From the NCBI GenBank assembly GCA_033032865.1, contig JAWHQI010000019.1, positions 14,364,001 to 14,428,000 on the forward strand: DNA of 64,000 nt, read 5' to 3'. How positions within the stretch are numbered: the first letter of the stretch is position 1; every line of letters begins with the position of its first letter. Under the pieces are notes generated by a model, which searched no databases, was not told the origin of the DNA, and saw only the letters and a list, made by a program, of their open reading frames with translations. The stretch is from Dactylorhiza incarnata. Lineage: Eukaryota; Streptophyta; Magnoliopsida; Asparagales; Orchidaceae. The translations under genes and the position numbers were made by a program. This document shows, one piece after another, positions 54,216-64,000 of this stretch.

Positions 54216-57200
54216 TTATAAATTGGGGAGGGTTAAAGATTCTGTGTGTCCGTCCACCGGATCGCCCGCAAGATATAGTTTTAAACGGTGGCCGTTGACT
54301 TTAAAATCGCCTTTTTCGGGGTGAGAGATAAGAACGGTCCCATACGGCCAAACCGCTTTGACTGCAAAGGGGCCGGACCAGCGGGATTTGAGCTTACCCG
54401 GAAAAAGACGAAGACGTGAATTATAAAGAAGGACAAGATCGCCCGGCGCGAAAGTTTTTGGAAATTTAATTTTTCGATCGTGGTAGAACTTAGAACGCTC
54501 CTTATAAAATTTATTACTCTCATAAGCGTTCGCACGCCATTCATCGAGTTCATTGAGTTGGAATTTCCTATTCTCGGAGGCTAAGTTCGAATCGAGATTT
54601 AAAAATTTTAAGGCCCAAAAAGCGCGGTGTTCTAATTCTACCGGTAAATGGCACGCTTTGCCGTAGACTAATCGATAGGGCGTACAACCGATAGCGGTCT
54701 TGTATGCCGTACGATACGCCCATAACGCGTCGTCGAGTTTTGAGGACCAATCCTTCCTATTTAAAGAGACTGTTTTTTCCAGAATGCGTTTTATCTCGCG
54801 ATTTACTACCTCTACTTGGCCGCTCGTTTGGGGGTGATAGGCGGTGGCGAGCTTATGCGTGACGCCGTATTTAGATAAAAATTTTGAAAACTGGGCATTG
54901 CAGAAGTGCGTGCCCCTATCACTTACTATTGCACGGGGCGTGCCAAAGCGAGAAAATAATTTTTTTAGAAAATGGACGACGACTCGCGCATCATTGGTGG
55001 GCAGAGCTTGCGCTTCCGCCCACCTAGATACATAGTCGACCGCCACTAAGATATAGCGATTATTAAAAGGAGGTAGGGGGCCTACAAAGTCTATGCCCCA
55101 CAAATCGAAAATTTCGCATTCTAAATAAAAATTTTGGGGCATCTCGTCACGACGGGAGATGTTACCCGACCGCTGGCAGCTATCGCATATACTCACAAAA
55201 GTGTGAGCATCCTTAAAGAGAGTGGGCCAATAAAAGCCTGACTCTAACGCTTTCCGCGCGGTCCGGTTGGCTTGATAATGCCCTCCAGCCGGCCCCTCAT
55301 GGCAGTGTCGCAATATTTGCGCACCCTCCTCGCTGGAAACACACCTTCGTATCACTTGGTCTGCGCAGACTCGAAAGAGAAAGGGGTCCTCCCAAAAGTA
55401 GTTTTTTAAGTCAGAGAAGAATTTCTTCTTCTGCTGAGTCGAAAAATCTTTTGGAAGGACCCGCGCGACTAAATAGTTCGCGTAATCTGCGAACCAAGGG
55501 GTAGAAGAAGTTTTGGTATTATTTATGATGAAAAGGCGCTCCTCAGGAAATCGATCGTCTATTTCGGGTTCGACGAGCGCTTCTGCGACGGGGTGTTCTA
55601 AACGTGAGAGGTGGTCGGCTGCTAAATTTTCAGCCCCCTTCTTATCCCGGATCTCTAAGTCAAATTCCTGTAAAAGGAGGATCCATCGAAGTAAGCGAGG
55701 CTTAGCATCAACTTTGGCCAAAAGATATTTCAAGGCGGAGTGATCAGTGAAAACGATTACATGTGAAAGGGTTACGTAGGGTCGGAATTTATCAAAAGCA
55801 AAGATGACGGCGAGAAGTTCCTTTTCCGTTGTGGTGTAGTTAGCCTGTGCGGCATTGAGTGTGCGAGAAGCGTAAAATATTGGATGAAAATATTTATTTA
55901 CGCGTTGGCCTAAGACAGCTCCTACTGCGATATCGCTCGCGTCGCACATAATCTCAAACGGAAGAGACCAATCTGGCGCCACCAGAATTGGAGAATTGAT
56001 AAGTTGCTTTTTAATAAAATTAAACGCCTCTACGCAGGCCGTGTCAAAAATGAATGGGGAATCTTTTTCCAGGAGGTGAGTTAGCGGTTTGGTTATTTTT
56101 GAAAAATCTTGAATGAACCGCCGATAAAAACCTGCGTGGCCAAGAAAACTTCTAATTGATTTGACGTTCGAAGGAACAGGAAGTTGTTCAATTATAGCGA
56201 CTTTGGCCTTATCGACCTCCATCCCCTTGGAAGAAATTTTATGGCCGAGGACTAAACCCTCTCGGACCATGAAGTTGCATTTCTCCCAGTTCAAGACTAA
56301 GTTTGTCTCCTCGCACCGTTGGAGGACTCTATCTAAATTTTTTAAACAATTTTTAAAAGAGTTTCCAAAGACGGAGAAGTCATCCATGAAGACTTCCATT
56401 ATGTCTTCTACTAGCTCGCCAAATATTGCCAGCATACATCTTTGGAATGTAGCTGGCGCGTTACAGAGGCCAAACGGCATCCTCCGATATGCGAAGGTGC
56501 CGAAAGGGCAAGTAAAAGTCGTTTTTTCTTGGTCCTCGGGTGAAATAGGGATTTGGAAAAATCCCGAGAGACCATCAAGGAAGCAATAAAAAGGGTGACC
56601 GGAGAGACGCTCTAAGATTTGATCAATAAACGGTAACGGAAAGTGGTCTTTTCTGGTGGCATCGTTTAGTTTTCTGTAGTCGATGCACACCCTCCAACCC
56701 GTAACAGTACGAGTCGGGATTAATTCGTTATTCGTGTTTGCCACGACCGTTATACCGCCCTTTTTCGGGACGACTTGTACGGGGCTTACCCACGTACTGT
56801 CGGAAATAGGATAGATAATCCCCGCATCAAGGAGTTTAATAATTTCAGTCTTAACGACTTCCCGCATGTTCGGGTTAAGTCGTCGTTGAGGCTGAATTGT
56901 TTTGCGGGGGTTTTCTTCGAGAAAAATTTTGTGGGAGCAGAATGAGGGGTTAATTCCCCTGATATCGGAAATTTGCCATGCAATTGCACGGCGATGTTTA
57001 GATAAAACTTCAACCAATTCGGATGTTTCTGAATCAGTTAAAGTAGAAGATATTATAACCGGAAGCTTTAAGTTCGCGGCTAGAAAAGCATATTTTAGAT
57101 GGTCGGGGAGTTGCTTAAGCTCCAAGACCGGAGGTTCTTCGTAGGAAGTGGAGATTTTTAAATCTTTCGAGTCGAAAGGCTCGAAAGGCGAATCTGGCGG

Positions 57201-57707
57201 TAATTCTTCTAAAGGAGGTTGATTCGCCAGATCCGAATCGTCTATCATTAAGGATAGCAATTCTGAAAGAGAAGAACACTCGTCCACAAACGCGGATTCC
57301 AAATTGAAACAGGAATCATCATTCGATAGTGAGTTCCGCATGGAGGGGTTGATATGTAAAGTAACTTCGTCGTCTCCAACTCGAAGGAGGAGGCGACCGT
57401 TACTGACATCGATTAACGCACGGGAGGTTGCGAGAAAGGGGCGACCGAGGATGATGGGTACCTCGACGTCCTCCTCTATGTCCAGGATGACAAAGTCTAC
57501 CGGGAAGATAAACTTGTCAACCATGACCAGAACATCTTCCGCTACCCCGATTGGGTACTTTACCGAGCGATCCGCGAGTTGGATGCTCATTTTTGTCGGA
57601 CTCGGGACGCCTAAATTGAGTTTTTTGAAAAGAGAAAAAGGCATCAAATTGATGCTGGCGCCTAAGTCTGCAAGAGCGTACTTTATTAAATATTGCCAAA
57701 GAGACAC
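54216..57707 (-). CDS. pol: Athila-1 Pol: protease, reverse transcriptase, RNase H, integrase
   Basis: The 1163-residue open frame has no internal stop. Protease has DLGAS at residues 14-18. RT spans about 270-500 with [25 protein letters not shown] and the catalytic FMDD at 440-443. RNase H has acidic residues D589, E629 and D655. The integrase zinc domain has H803, H810, C841 and C844. The integrase catalytic triad is D873, D930 and E966, with the expected 35-residue spacing. A C-terminal tail ([29 protein letters not shown], quoted in two parts: [11 protein letters not shown] and LKSRWSGPF) follows. It would copy element RNA into DNA and integrate it in the nucleus. The first codon here is GTG (57707), so this is not a free start: Pol must be reached from Gag, whose stop (57686) lies in a different frame. 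All key residues are present. Confidence 0.95.
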   Translation of the reverse strand: MSLWQYLIKYALADLGASINLMPFSLFKKLNLGVPSPTKMSIQLADRSVKYPIGVAEDVLVMVDKFIFPVDFVILDIEEDVEVPIILGRPFLATSRALIDVSNGRLLLRVGDDEVTLHINPSMRNSLSNDDSCFNLESAFVDECSSLSELLSLMIDDSDLANQPPLEELPPDSPFEPFDSKDLKISTSYEEPPVLELKQLPDHLKYAFLAANLKLPVIISSTLTDSETSELVEVLSKHRRAIAWQISDIRGINPSFCSHKIFLEENPRKTIQPQRRLNPNMREVVKTEIIKLLDAGIIYPISDSTWVSPVQVVPKKGGITVVANTNNELIPTRTVTGWRVCIDYRKLNDATRKDHFPLPFIDQILERLSGHPFYCFLDGLSGFFQIPISPEDQEKTTFTCPFGTFAYRRMPFGLCNAPATFQRCMLAIFGELVEDIMEVFMDDFSVFGNSFKNCLKNLDRVLQRCEETNLVLNWEKCNFMVREGLVLGHKISSKGMEVDKAKVAIIEQLPVPSNVKSIRSFLGHAGFYRRFIQDFSKITKPLTHLLEKDSPFIFDTACVEAFNFIKKQLINSPILVAPDWSLPFEIMCDASDIAVGAVLGQRVNKYFHPIFYASRTLNAAQANYTTTEKELLAVIFAFDKFRPYVTLSHVIVFTDHSALKYLLAKVDAKPRLLRWILLLQEFDLEIRDKKGAENLAADHLSRLEHPVAEALVEPEIDDRFPEERLFIINNTKTSSTPWFADYANYLVARVLPKDFSTQQKKKFFSDLKNYFWEDPFLFRVCADQVIRRCVSSEEGAQILRHCHEGPAGGHYQANRTARKALESGFYWPTLFKDAHTFVSICDSCQRSGNISRRDEMPQNFYLECEIFDLWGIDFVGPLPPFNNRYILVAVDYVSRWAEAQALPTNDARVVVHFLKKLFSRFGTPRAIVSDRGTHFCNAQFSKFLSKYGVTHKLATAYHPQTSGQVEVVNREIKRILEKTVSLNRKDWSSKLDDALWAYRTAYKTAIGCTPYRLVYGKACHLPVELEHRAFWALKFLNLDSNLASENRKFQLNELDEWRANAYESNKFYKERSKFYHDRKIKFPKTFAPGDLVLLYNSRLRLFPGKLKSRWSGPFAVKAVWPYGTVLISHPEKGDFKVNGHRLKLYLAGDPVDGHTESLTLPNL

Positions 57708-59476
57708 GGGATGGAGAACCGTCCCGGGTCGTTTAGTTTTGGCGGCAATTTGTTAAGGAGAACAGCCGAACATTCCGCATTAAGGGAAACACGCGAAACA
57801 TCCTCGAGTCGCTTTTTATTAGAAAGCAACTCTTTAAGATATTTCGCATATTTCGGCATTTGGGAGAGTGCCTCGCAGAAGGGGACGTTTATTTGAATTT
57901 GTTTTAAAATACGCAAAAATTTTTGATAATTTTCGTCCTCCTTCTCTTTATTAATTTTAGACGGGTAAGGAATTCGAGGACTCGAAACATTTGGCACAAC
58001 CGGAGAAGCTGGAGCAATTAGAATCGAAGAAGAGGGTGGAGGGGTCGGAGGCGAAATGCATACCTTAGGCTCAACCCGCAATGGGGAGACGACCTCCTTG
58101 CCGCTTCGAAGGGTTATAGCGTTGGCATTTTCCCTTGGGTTTGGCTCTGTATTCCCTGGTAAAGCTCCGTATGGCCGCTCGGAGACCATCTTTGCAAGTT
58201 GTCCAACCTGGTTTTCCAAGCTTTTAATCGATCCGGTAAGATTCCGGATATTTGAATCGTTGGACGCGATGTACTTAGACAAAATATCTTCGAGCGGCGA
58301 AGGTTTTGGAGGAGGAGGCTGGAATCCCTGCGGAAATCCTTGCGGAAATCCCTGAGGATTCATATTTGGGGGCCTCTGAGCATTGTTAGGATTGCTCCAG
58401 GAGAAATTAGGGTGGCTCCTCCAACCTAGATTATAAGTATTACTATACGGGTTGTTATTAGGGTTGAAGGGGGGCCTAACCGGATTACCGAGGTAATCCA
58501 CCGATTCTTCGATTACGTTATTATTATTATTATTATTATTATTCCAAGCGGGAGTGGAGGAGGAAACAGTCATCTCTGCCACCTGCTTACTTAGCCGCTC
58601 TACCTGTGAGGCTAAGAAAGTAGTGGCGTCCACTTCAAAAAGACCAGCCGGTTTAGTAGGACGCGACCTTGGCACGTTCCATTGGTACGCATTCATGGCC
58701 ATTTCGTCGATCAGAGCTTGAGCGGTCTCTGGGGTTTTGTTGTTTAACGTTCCCCCGGAAGCCGCATCAATCATCTGCCGTGTAGAAAAATTTAAACCAT
58801 TATAAAACGTTTGGACCCGTAGCCAAGTTGGTAGCGCGTGATGAGGACACCTACGCAAATATTCCTTAAAACGCTCCCAAGTCTCATAAAGAGACTCGGA
58901 ATCGAATTGCACAAAGGATGTGATATCCGTGCGTAGTTTTGCGGTTTTTGACGGAGGAAAATACTTAGTTAAGAAAAATTCCGTCAATTGGGCCCACGTG
59001 GTTATGGACCCTCTCGGAAGAGAAGTCAACCATGATTTGGCCTTTGACCGTAGCGAAAATGGAAATAAGCGTAAACGAATGGCGTCATCAGTGACGCCAT
59101 TAATTTTAAAGGTGTCGCATATTTCTAAAAAGTTTGAAAGGTGCTGATTTGGGTCCTCATCTGGCAAACCGTCGAACTGAATCGACTGTTGTACCATTTG
59201 AATTATGCTGGATTTTATTTCAAAATTATTATTATTAACTGTCGGGCGAGTAATACTGGATCCTGTATCTTCCAAATTCGGCCGGGCATAATATGCCATG
59301 GTCCGGGCCGGGGCCGCATTTGGAATTGGATCGCCCATATTTACAGTATCTCTGATTGACTCTTCGGGGGTTTCGAGTAAGTTTTGATCACGAGATCGGA
59401 TGCGCTCACGAAGAGTGCGCTCGATTTCGGGGTCAAAAGGAATAGTCGAATCGTCCGAGGAGTTTCCTCGGGTCAT
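57686..59476 (-). CDS. gag: Athila-1 Gag, 596 residues, without a zinc knuckle
   Basis: ATG is at 59476, about 220 nt after the primer site. The retrotransposon Gag domain lies at about residues 100-265 ([35 protein letters not shown] and [10 protein letters not shown]). A short coil follows ([15 protein letters not shown], 288-302). Where Athila/Tat proteins usually carry a CX2CX3-4HX4C knuckle there is a nine-Asn run (312-320). Then come Asn/Pro-rich [10 protein letters not shown], a second coil near 400-430, and the conserved end [15 protein letters not shown] that normally leads into protease. The frame ends at GNI-stop, one nucleotide out of register with Pol. Gag forms the particle that holds the RNA. 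Confidence 0.93.
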   Translation of the reverse strand: MTRGNSSDDSTIPFDPEIERTLRERIRSRDQNLLETPEESIRDTVNMGDPIPNAAPARTMAYYARPNLEDTGSSITRPTVNNNNFEIKSSIIQMVQQSIQFDGLPDEDPNQHLSNFLEICDTFKINGVTDDAIRLRLFPFSLRSKAKSWLTSLPRGSITTWAQLTEFFLTKYFPPSKTAKLRTDITSFVQFDSESLYETWERFKEYLRRCPHHALPTWLRVQTFYNGLNFSTRQMIDAASGGTLNNKTPETAQALIDEMAMNAYQWNVPRSRPTKPAGLFEVDATTFLASQVERLSKQVAEMTVSSSTPAWNNNNNNNNNVIEESVDYLGNPVRPPFNPNNNPYSNTYNLGWRSHPNFSWSNPNNAQRPPNMNPQGFPQGFPQGFQPPPPKPSPLEDILSKYIASNDSNIRNLTGSIKSLENQVGQLAKMVSERPYGALPGNTEPNPRENANAITLRSGKEVVSPLRVEPKVCISPPTPPPSSSILIAPASPVVPNVSSPRIPYPSKINKEKEDENYQKFLRILKQIQINVPFCEALSQMPKYAKYLKELLSNKKRLEDVSRVSLNAECSAVLLNKLPPKLNDPGRFSIPCLFGNI

Positions 59477-59712
59477 AAACTAAAAAATAATATTTTTGGA
59501 TTTTCTGTTTTATTATTATTATATATTTTTTTTAATATAATATAAGTTTTTATATTTATATAATTTTTTTTTATTAGTTTTGTAACCTCTTTTTTTTTTG
59601 TGCCTTTTTTTTTTGTGCCTTTTTTTTTTTTTGTAATATATAGATAAGGAATAAAATTAATAGCAGTTCCTACTTTCAAATAACAACACAAAGGTCCCCG
59701 GCAACGGCGCCA
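59477..59712 (-). other. Athila-1 leader and primer-binding site
   Basis: The primer site at 59696-59712 reads TGGCGCCGTTGCCGGGG on the minus strand, a perfect 17-nt tRNA-Asp complement, 6 nt from the LTR. The leader (59477-59695) is A/T-rich and has T homopolymers; no ORF. Confidence 0.93.
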
Positions 59713-60815
59713 AAAACTTGATGATTACTTGGGCTTCTTCTTTTTGTTTTATAAATAAAAGATAACCTTTATATTAAGAGTTTAGAATTGGCGGATATTT
59801 TCGAAGAGTCTCGCAAGTACTCCTACTTTGAGAAATTAACCGTTATCCTATCGAAGGATAGAAGTAACGATCTTTTTCTTCTTTCGGAATATTGACAATT
59901 ACGCTTCGGCTACAATGCCGAATTCTATTGAATTGAATAGTAGAAAAGGAGAGTTTTGCACTAAATGAGTTTGAAAAGCTGTGTTTGAATTTTTAGTCCA
60001 AATTAATCATTTGATAAAGGCAAGTATACCTTATCGCAAGTAATACAGGATATTTTTAGAAAATATCGGGATCGTATATTTCCGCGGGTCGTGTTGATTA
60101 TGCTACTTCGAGGGACGAACTATTCTTTTATCGGAGTAATATTTTTAGTTGATTTAACTAGAGTTCTAAATGATAAAATGCGAAAGATGATTTAAGCGAT
60201 TTACTAGAGTTCTAAGTGATGAGAAATATAGCGCGCGACGTCGAATTACCTTGAGACGAAAATACATTTTTCGTAGAATTAAAAGTGATGACTTTTCAAA
60301 ATATTAAGATGACTTGGCCGTGGAGGTTCCATAATTATGAACGCTCCTCTCTCGAGGGTACGCCCACCTGAGATTATGAATATTCGACCGAACTCTCGTT
60401 CTACAATCGAATGTTCTTAATACTCGCTTTATGTTACGAACCCCGCTATTGGGTTTTTATTTCCAATTCGAAAGAGTTACCTCGTCCTCTCTCGAGGGTA
60501 GAGCGCACTTCTCTTTACCCGTGAGTGATCAGTCCGTACACACGAGCCTCTCGGCTAACTAGGTACGAAAACGGAAATGAAAACCACACATCGATTATGT
60601 GGCTTCACTCAACGTGATTCTCGGGTAAACCTTAAGCATTAATTATTTTAGAAAGAGATGTTTTAATTTTTATAGAAAAACTATTTTTGTGTCCCAATGC
60701 TCTTCGACGTCGTGCGCTAAAGGAAATTAGCCACTCATCGGAATGGAGACGGCATTATCGGTTGAAAAATACATGTTTGATAATTAAAGCGGATATAAGC
60801 GGATAAAAAGGAAAT

Positions 60816-61129
60816 AAAAAGACTTATATAAAAACAGTAATAATATCCGTCCCAACCACCTTAAACAAGTGCTAAAAAGTTCTTAGCCTCTTATTTAAGA
60901 AGGGGGTGGTATAGAAATGAAAAGACTTATAAAGGTGCAGAAATAATATCTGTCCCAACCGACTTAAATAAGTGCTAAAGTAAATTAGCCTCTTATTTGA
61001 GAAGGGGGTGGTATAGAAATGAAAAGACTTATAAAGGTGCAGAAATAATATCCATCCCAACCGACTTAAATAAGTGCTAAAGTAAATTAGCCTCTTATTT
61101 GAGAAGGGGGTGGTATATAGCAGTTATAT
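60816..61129 (-). repeat. Three tandem copies of a 102-103-bp unit in the Athila-1 5' LTR
   Basis: The anchor word CCGTCCCAACC (or a one-base variant) recurs at about 60847, 60950 and 61052. The unit includes CTCTTATTTGAGAAGGGGG. It lies downstream of the TATA box, so it should be transcribed. The same repeat is in the 3' LTR (about 51327-51640). Confidence 0.85.
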
Positions 61130-61606
61130 AAAGACTGAAATAAAAACTAAGCTACAAAAAAGGAAAATACTATCTCATACACGCACACACTCTAAAAGAA
61201 ACTGAAAAAGAAAGCGTTTAAAATGAAAGCGATAAAATAAGGCGAAAAAGAAAACGATAAAACTATTTTATGAAAGCTTGTAAATCTAAGCTATGAAAAC
61301 AGTAAACCTAGATTATGAAAGCAATAAAACTAACTATAAAAGCAATAAAACTAAATTATGAAAGCAATAAAGCTAAACTCATACACGCACACACACTAAC
61401 ATTAATAAAAAGAAGATGATCCAAATGAGAAAAACATCATTTTATTTCTGAAATCAGCATTACAACTAGACTAGGAAGACGAAAAAAAAACTACAAACGA
61501 ACTTAAACTGAAATGCAGAAGAGAAGCTCACAATCACTCAAAAGAACTCACAATACAACAAAAACCACTCAAAATTTGGATGAAAATAACTTCAGCCGAG
61601 CCCCTC

Positions 61607-62100
61607 TATTTATAGGGAAAATTTGAGTTTTACACGCCCTAGGTCACGGGCGTGACTTGAATGTCACGGCCGTGACTTAGGGCGTGACATTTGCTCGGCT
61701 GTATTCGCCGCCTTCTGGAAGGTCTGGCCGTCAAACATGGCTGCACACGGGCGTGACTTGGTATGTCACGGGCGTGACTTGGGTGGCTGATGTCGGCAGC
61801 ATGGGTGCGGCTTCGAGACGTGATGCGCTGGCGGCTCACGGGCGTGACTCTGCTGGAACACGGGCGTGACTTGTAGAGTCACGGGCGTGACTTGATCAAC
61901 TCTTCGAGATTTCACCTGAAAACGGCTGCCAGCTGGAAATTTGGCTTTTAAAATTACACGCCCTTGGTCACGGGCGTGACCTCGGGCGTGACTTGAGCGA
62001 TTTGTCGGGATTTGATCTGAATTGAGCCGTCCCGTTGATATTTGATCTTTAAAATTACACGCCCTTGGTCACGGGCGTGTCTGAGGGCGTGACCTGTGAA
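61607..62100 (-). promoter_or_regulatory. Athila-1 U3 dyad array and TATA box
   Basis: The TATA box (TATAAATA, 61614-61607 on the minus strand) lies 18 bp downstream of a dyad with arms CACGCCC (61633-61639) and GGGCGTG (61648-61654). At least eight further CACGGGCGTG or CACGGCCGTG units follow up to about 62100, including two CACGCCCTTGGTCAC-type units. The identical array is in the 3' LTR at 52118-52610. Confidence 0.65.
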
Positions 62101-62258
62101 AATTTTGCAAAAAATTGCAAAAACAAAAATAAAACTAAGTTAGAAACCAGAAATAATAAAGAAGCAATTTATTCATTAATTTACATAGAAAATTCACAAT
62201 ATTAATTAAAACTATACTAATACTTATACCAAAAATACATATTTTTTATTACTTATCA

Positions 62259-64000
62259 AAAATATTGGTTGCGTCGAATAGAATTCGACGCACCCTCATA
62301 CTTGCTTCGAATTATTGTCGACGCATATGCTGAACTCCATCGAGTTTCATTCGACGCATCTTTAAAACTGTGTCGAGTTTTAGTCAACGTATGACTCTTT
62401 TTATTAAGATTTTTATAATTTTTATTTGTATTTTCTAAGGGGTGTTTATTTAGAATCCCTATTTAATTAGTAATGTTTACCTTATTGAATATAGTGAGTT
62501 TATTAGGGTTATTATTTTGTTCTTCACAGGATTCTAAGTTGTTATTAGGTTGATTCATGTTAGGCCTAATTAATACTACAGGATTTTCTCAAGCAAGTTT
62601 GTTAGGGATTGGTGTGCTAGTGGATGGTAGTGATTCTAGATCAAGATGATCAAATCTCTTGGAGAGATTTAGTGAGATATCCTTAAGCTTTTGACTCCTT
62701 CCATTGAGTGAGTCCTCAAAGGCTTTTGCCTTTGTAAGTTATTTCTCAAAATCAGAATTTTCATTGACTTATGTGTATATTTCTTTTTCTTTATTACAAA
62801 ATTGACCTCTCAGATCATAGTTAACTTAGTACAAATTATCTTTCCTAAGGTCTTCTAGTTATGTTCTGATTATGTTAAGTTCCTTTTGGCTATTAATATA
62901 ATATTGACAGAATTCTTTAAAGCAATATTTAAAATCTTTTGAGGAGAAGTCAAAATCATCAAAGATTGTAACCTCATTCTCAGGAGTAGAGTCTTCTAGA
63001 GTCATTAAGCAGGCTTCTTCATTTCCATACTCTTCATCACTATCAGATGAGGTGCATCTTGAATCAGATTCTGAGTCACTCTAGGTTTCAGCAATGAAAC
63101 CTTTCCCTCCTTTCTTATCCTTCCTCCTGAAGGATTTTTTCTTGTTCTCCTTCTTCTGCTTGTGGCTCTTATTCTTTTCTTCTTCAGGACACTCAGTAGC
63201 AAAGTGTATAGGTTTTCTACAAGAGAAGCATATAATTTCTAGTTTAGGAGTTTTGTCAAACCTTGGTTTGCTTGAACTCCTTTCTTTCCTTCAGGAGTCC
63301 TCTGTCCTGACCCATTTCTTGAATCTTCTAGCCAAGAGATTGAACATATCTTCTTCAGAGGTGGAGCACTCTGCTTCGGCAGTCTTTAGTGCAAGAGTCC
63401 TATCTTTAGGAGTTGAAATTCTCTCCCGTGCCTCTGACTCAGCCCCACTTTTCAGTAGAAGCTCATAATACATGAGCTTCCCTAGTAGAGCATCTGTTGA
63501 TATTTCTCTGAGGCATCTAGAATCTCTGATGGACCAGATTCTAGAGTCCCATATGCTTGGGAAGCACATGAGGAGCTTGTCATTAATTTCTGTCAGAGAA
63601 ATTTCTTTGTCAAACCCTCTCAACTCATTTATGATGAAGCTGAACCTGTCATACATTTCAACAATGCTTTCATCAGCCTTTTTCTTGAAGTTCTCATATT
63701 AGGATATGAGAAGTGAATTCTAGTCTTTTCTTTCATCAAAGCTGTCTTCAACTAATCTGGAGAGAGATTCCCAGATTTTTTTGGCAGAGTTGCAATCAGC
63801 AACTTTCTGAAATATGTCATCTGACATATTTGAGACCAAGATATTCATGGCTTTGGCATCATATGCCTTGACCTTCTTCTCAGCATAAGTCCACTCTGGT
63901 CTAGGGACTGTAGTTTGTGTCACTGTTTCACTAGCATCTTTCCTTACTAGGACCAGAGGACCTGTAATAATGACATTAAAAATGTCCTCATCAATAGAGT
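62259..64000 (-). mobile_element. SIRE-2, right segment: gag region, continuing past the window
   Basis: This is SIRE-like Gag coding sequence on the minus strand, continuing 48318-50229 across Athila-1. From about 62259 to 62990 the frame is degraded and contains TCGACGCAT/GTCGAG repeats near the insertion. Intact Gag pieces lie to the right. Confidence 0.82.
63005..63923 (-). pseudogene. SIRE-2 gag, N-terminal and first-knuckle part (broken)
   Basis: UBN2-type Gag pieces are at 63923-63720 (WTYAEKKVKAYDAKAMNIL and SAKKIWESLSRL) and 63656-63291 (MYDRFSFIINELRGFDKEIS, then STSEEDMFNLLARRFKKW). A first knuckle, CFSCRKPIHFATEC, a perfect CX2CX4HX4C, lies near 63185-63230, followed by a Lys-rich stretch (63202-63005). 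Stops and frameshifts divide the pieces. The frame start is beyond the window's right end. Together with CLCCSKLGHIAKHC at about 50080, this Gag carried two well-separated knuckles. Confidence 0.82.

Larger units (their letters stand above)
50230..62258 (-). mobile_element. Athila-1: complete, very young Athila-like Ty3/gypsy retrotransposon
   Basis: This 12,029-bp element has two 2540-bp LTRs (50230-52769 and 59719-62258) that differ at three sites I can find (50628/60117, 51149/60638, 51462/60951), all transitions at CpG. The TSD AAAAT is perfect. A perfect tRNA-Asp primer site, polypurine tract, gag and pol are all present. It has no env-like ORF between pol and the 3' LTR. The RT motif FMDDFSVFG, integrase [13 protein letters not shown] and protease DLGAS place it in the Athila group. 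Gag and pol are in different frames, the one feature that casts doubt on full autonomy. Confidence 0.96.
59719..62258 (-). repeat. 5' LTR of Athila-1
   Basis: 2540 bp. In transcription order: start TGATAAGTAAT (62258), CACG/CGTG dyad array (62100-61633), TATA box (61614-61607), three 102-103-bp tandem units (about 61129-60816), and end at 59719. Confidence 0.96.

Noticed and set aside
59696..59712. tRNA-Asp gene fragment
   Set aside because: The 17-nt match is the primer-binding site, found at a fixed distance from LTRs in several elements.
61633..62100. CRISPR-like array of repeats
   Set aside because: Spacing is irregular, repeats are degenerate dyads, and they lie in the U3 of a plant LTR retrotransposon.

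Overview
This window is angiosperm-type nuclear DNA made almost entirely of nested LTR retrotransposons. I found no host protein gene, rRNA gene or functional tRNA gene. The evidence is TG...CA long terminal repeats, 5-bp target-site duplications (TSDs), plant initiator-tRNA-Met and tRNA-Asp primer-binding sites, and Gag/Pol fragments of plant Ty1/copia (SIRE-like and another lineage) and Ty3/gypsy (Athila-like, chromovirus/Tekay-like). The species cannot be named from the sequence.

Layout, left to right. 1-1106: a minus-strand LTR of a gag-only family, called TR-GAG1 here. 1107-3325: 3' end and LTR of a copia element. 3326-20283 and 41102-41985: remains of a decayed chromovirus (Tekay-like) with both LTRs broken by later insertions. 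Its 5' LTR region holds Copia A (3717-15958, minus strand, TSD GGTCG), whose integrase is split by a plus-strand TR-GAG1 element (6744-12984). Its 3' LTR holds SIRE-1 (20284-41101, plus strand, TSD CCCAT). SIRE-1 holds a three-LTR TR-GAG1 composite (22251-29725, minus strand, TSD ATGAC) and a second gag-only element, TR-GAG2 (31424-37094, plus strand, TSD ACCTA). From 41986 to the end, a minus-strand SIRE-like element (SIRE-2) is interrupted by a truncated Athila-like element (Athila-2, 41986-48317) and by a young, complete Athila-like element (Athila-1, 50230-62258, TSD AAAAT). The two 2540-bp LTRs of Athila-1 differ at only three positions that I can see.

How the parts may work together. 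Athila-1 encodes a 596-aa Gag and a 1163-aa Pol with recognisable protease, RT, RNase H and integrase residues. Its Gag has a poly-Asn run where a CCHC zinc knuckle would be expected. TR-GAG2 lacks pol but shares LTR, polypurine tract, 3' UTR and promoter-proximal sequence with Athila-1, and its only ORF encodes a short coil, a CCHC knuckle and an acidic tail. This suggests an autonomous/non-autonomous pair with a divided Gag. TR-GAG1 likewise encodes only a protein with two CCHC knuckles.

A second theme is promoter architecture. The LTRs of TR-GAG1, TR-GAG2 and Athila-1 carry arrays of GC-rich dyads built on CACG-N2-CGTG, ending about 18-25 bp upstream of the TATA box. Athila-2 and the Tekay-like LTR carry different palindrome arrays (TCGATCGA, and W-box pairs GGTCAA-N-TTGACC) in the same part of the LTR. 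These are the most promising leads; both rest on sequence pattern and need genome-wide and functional tests.
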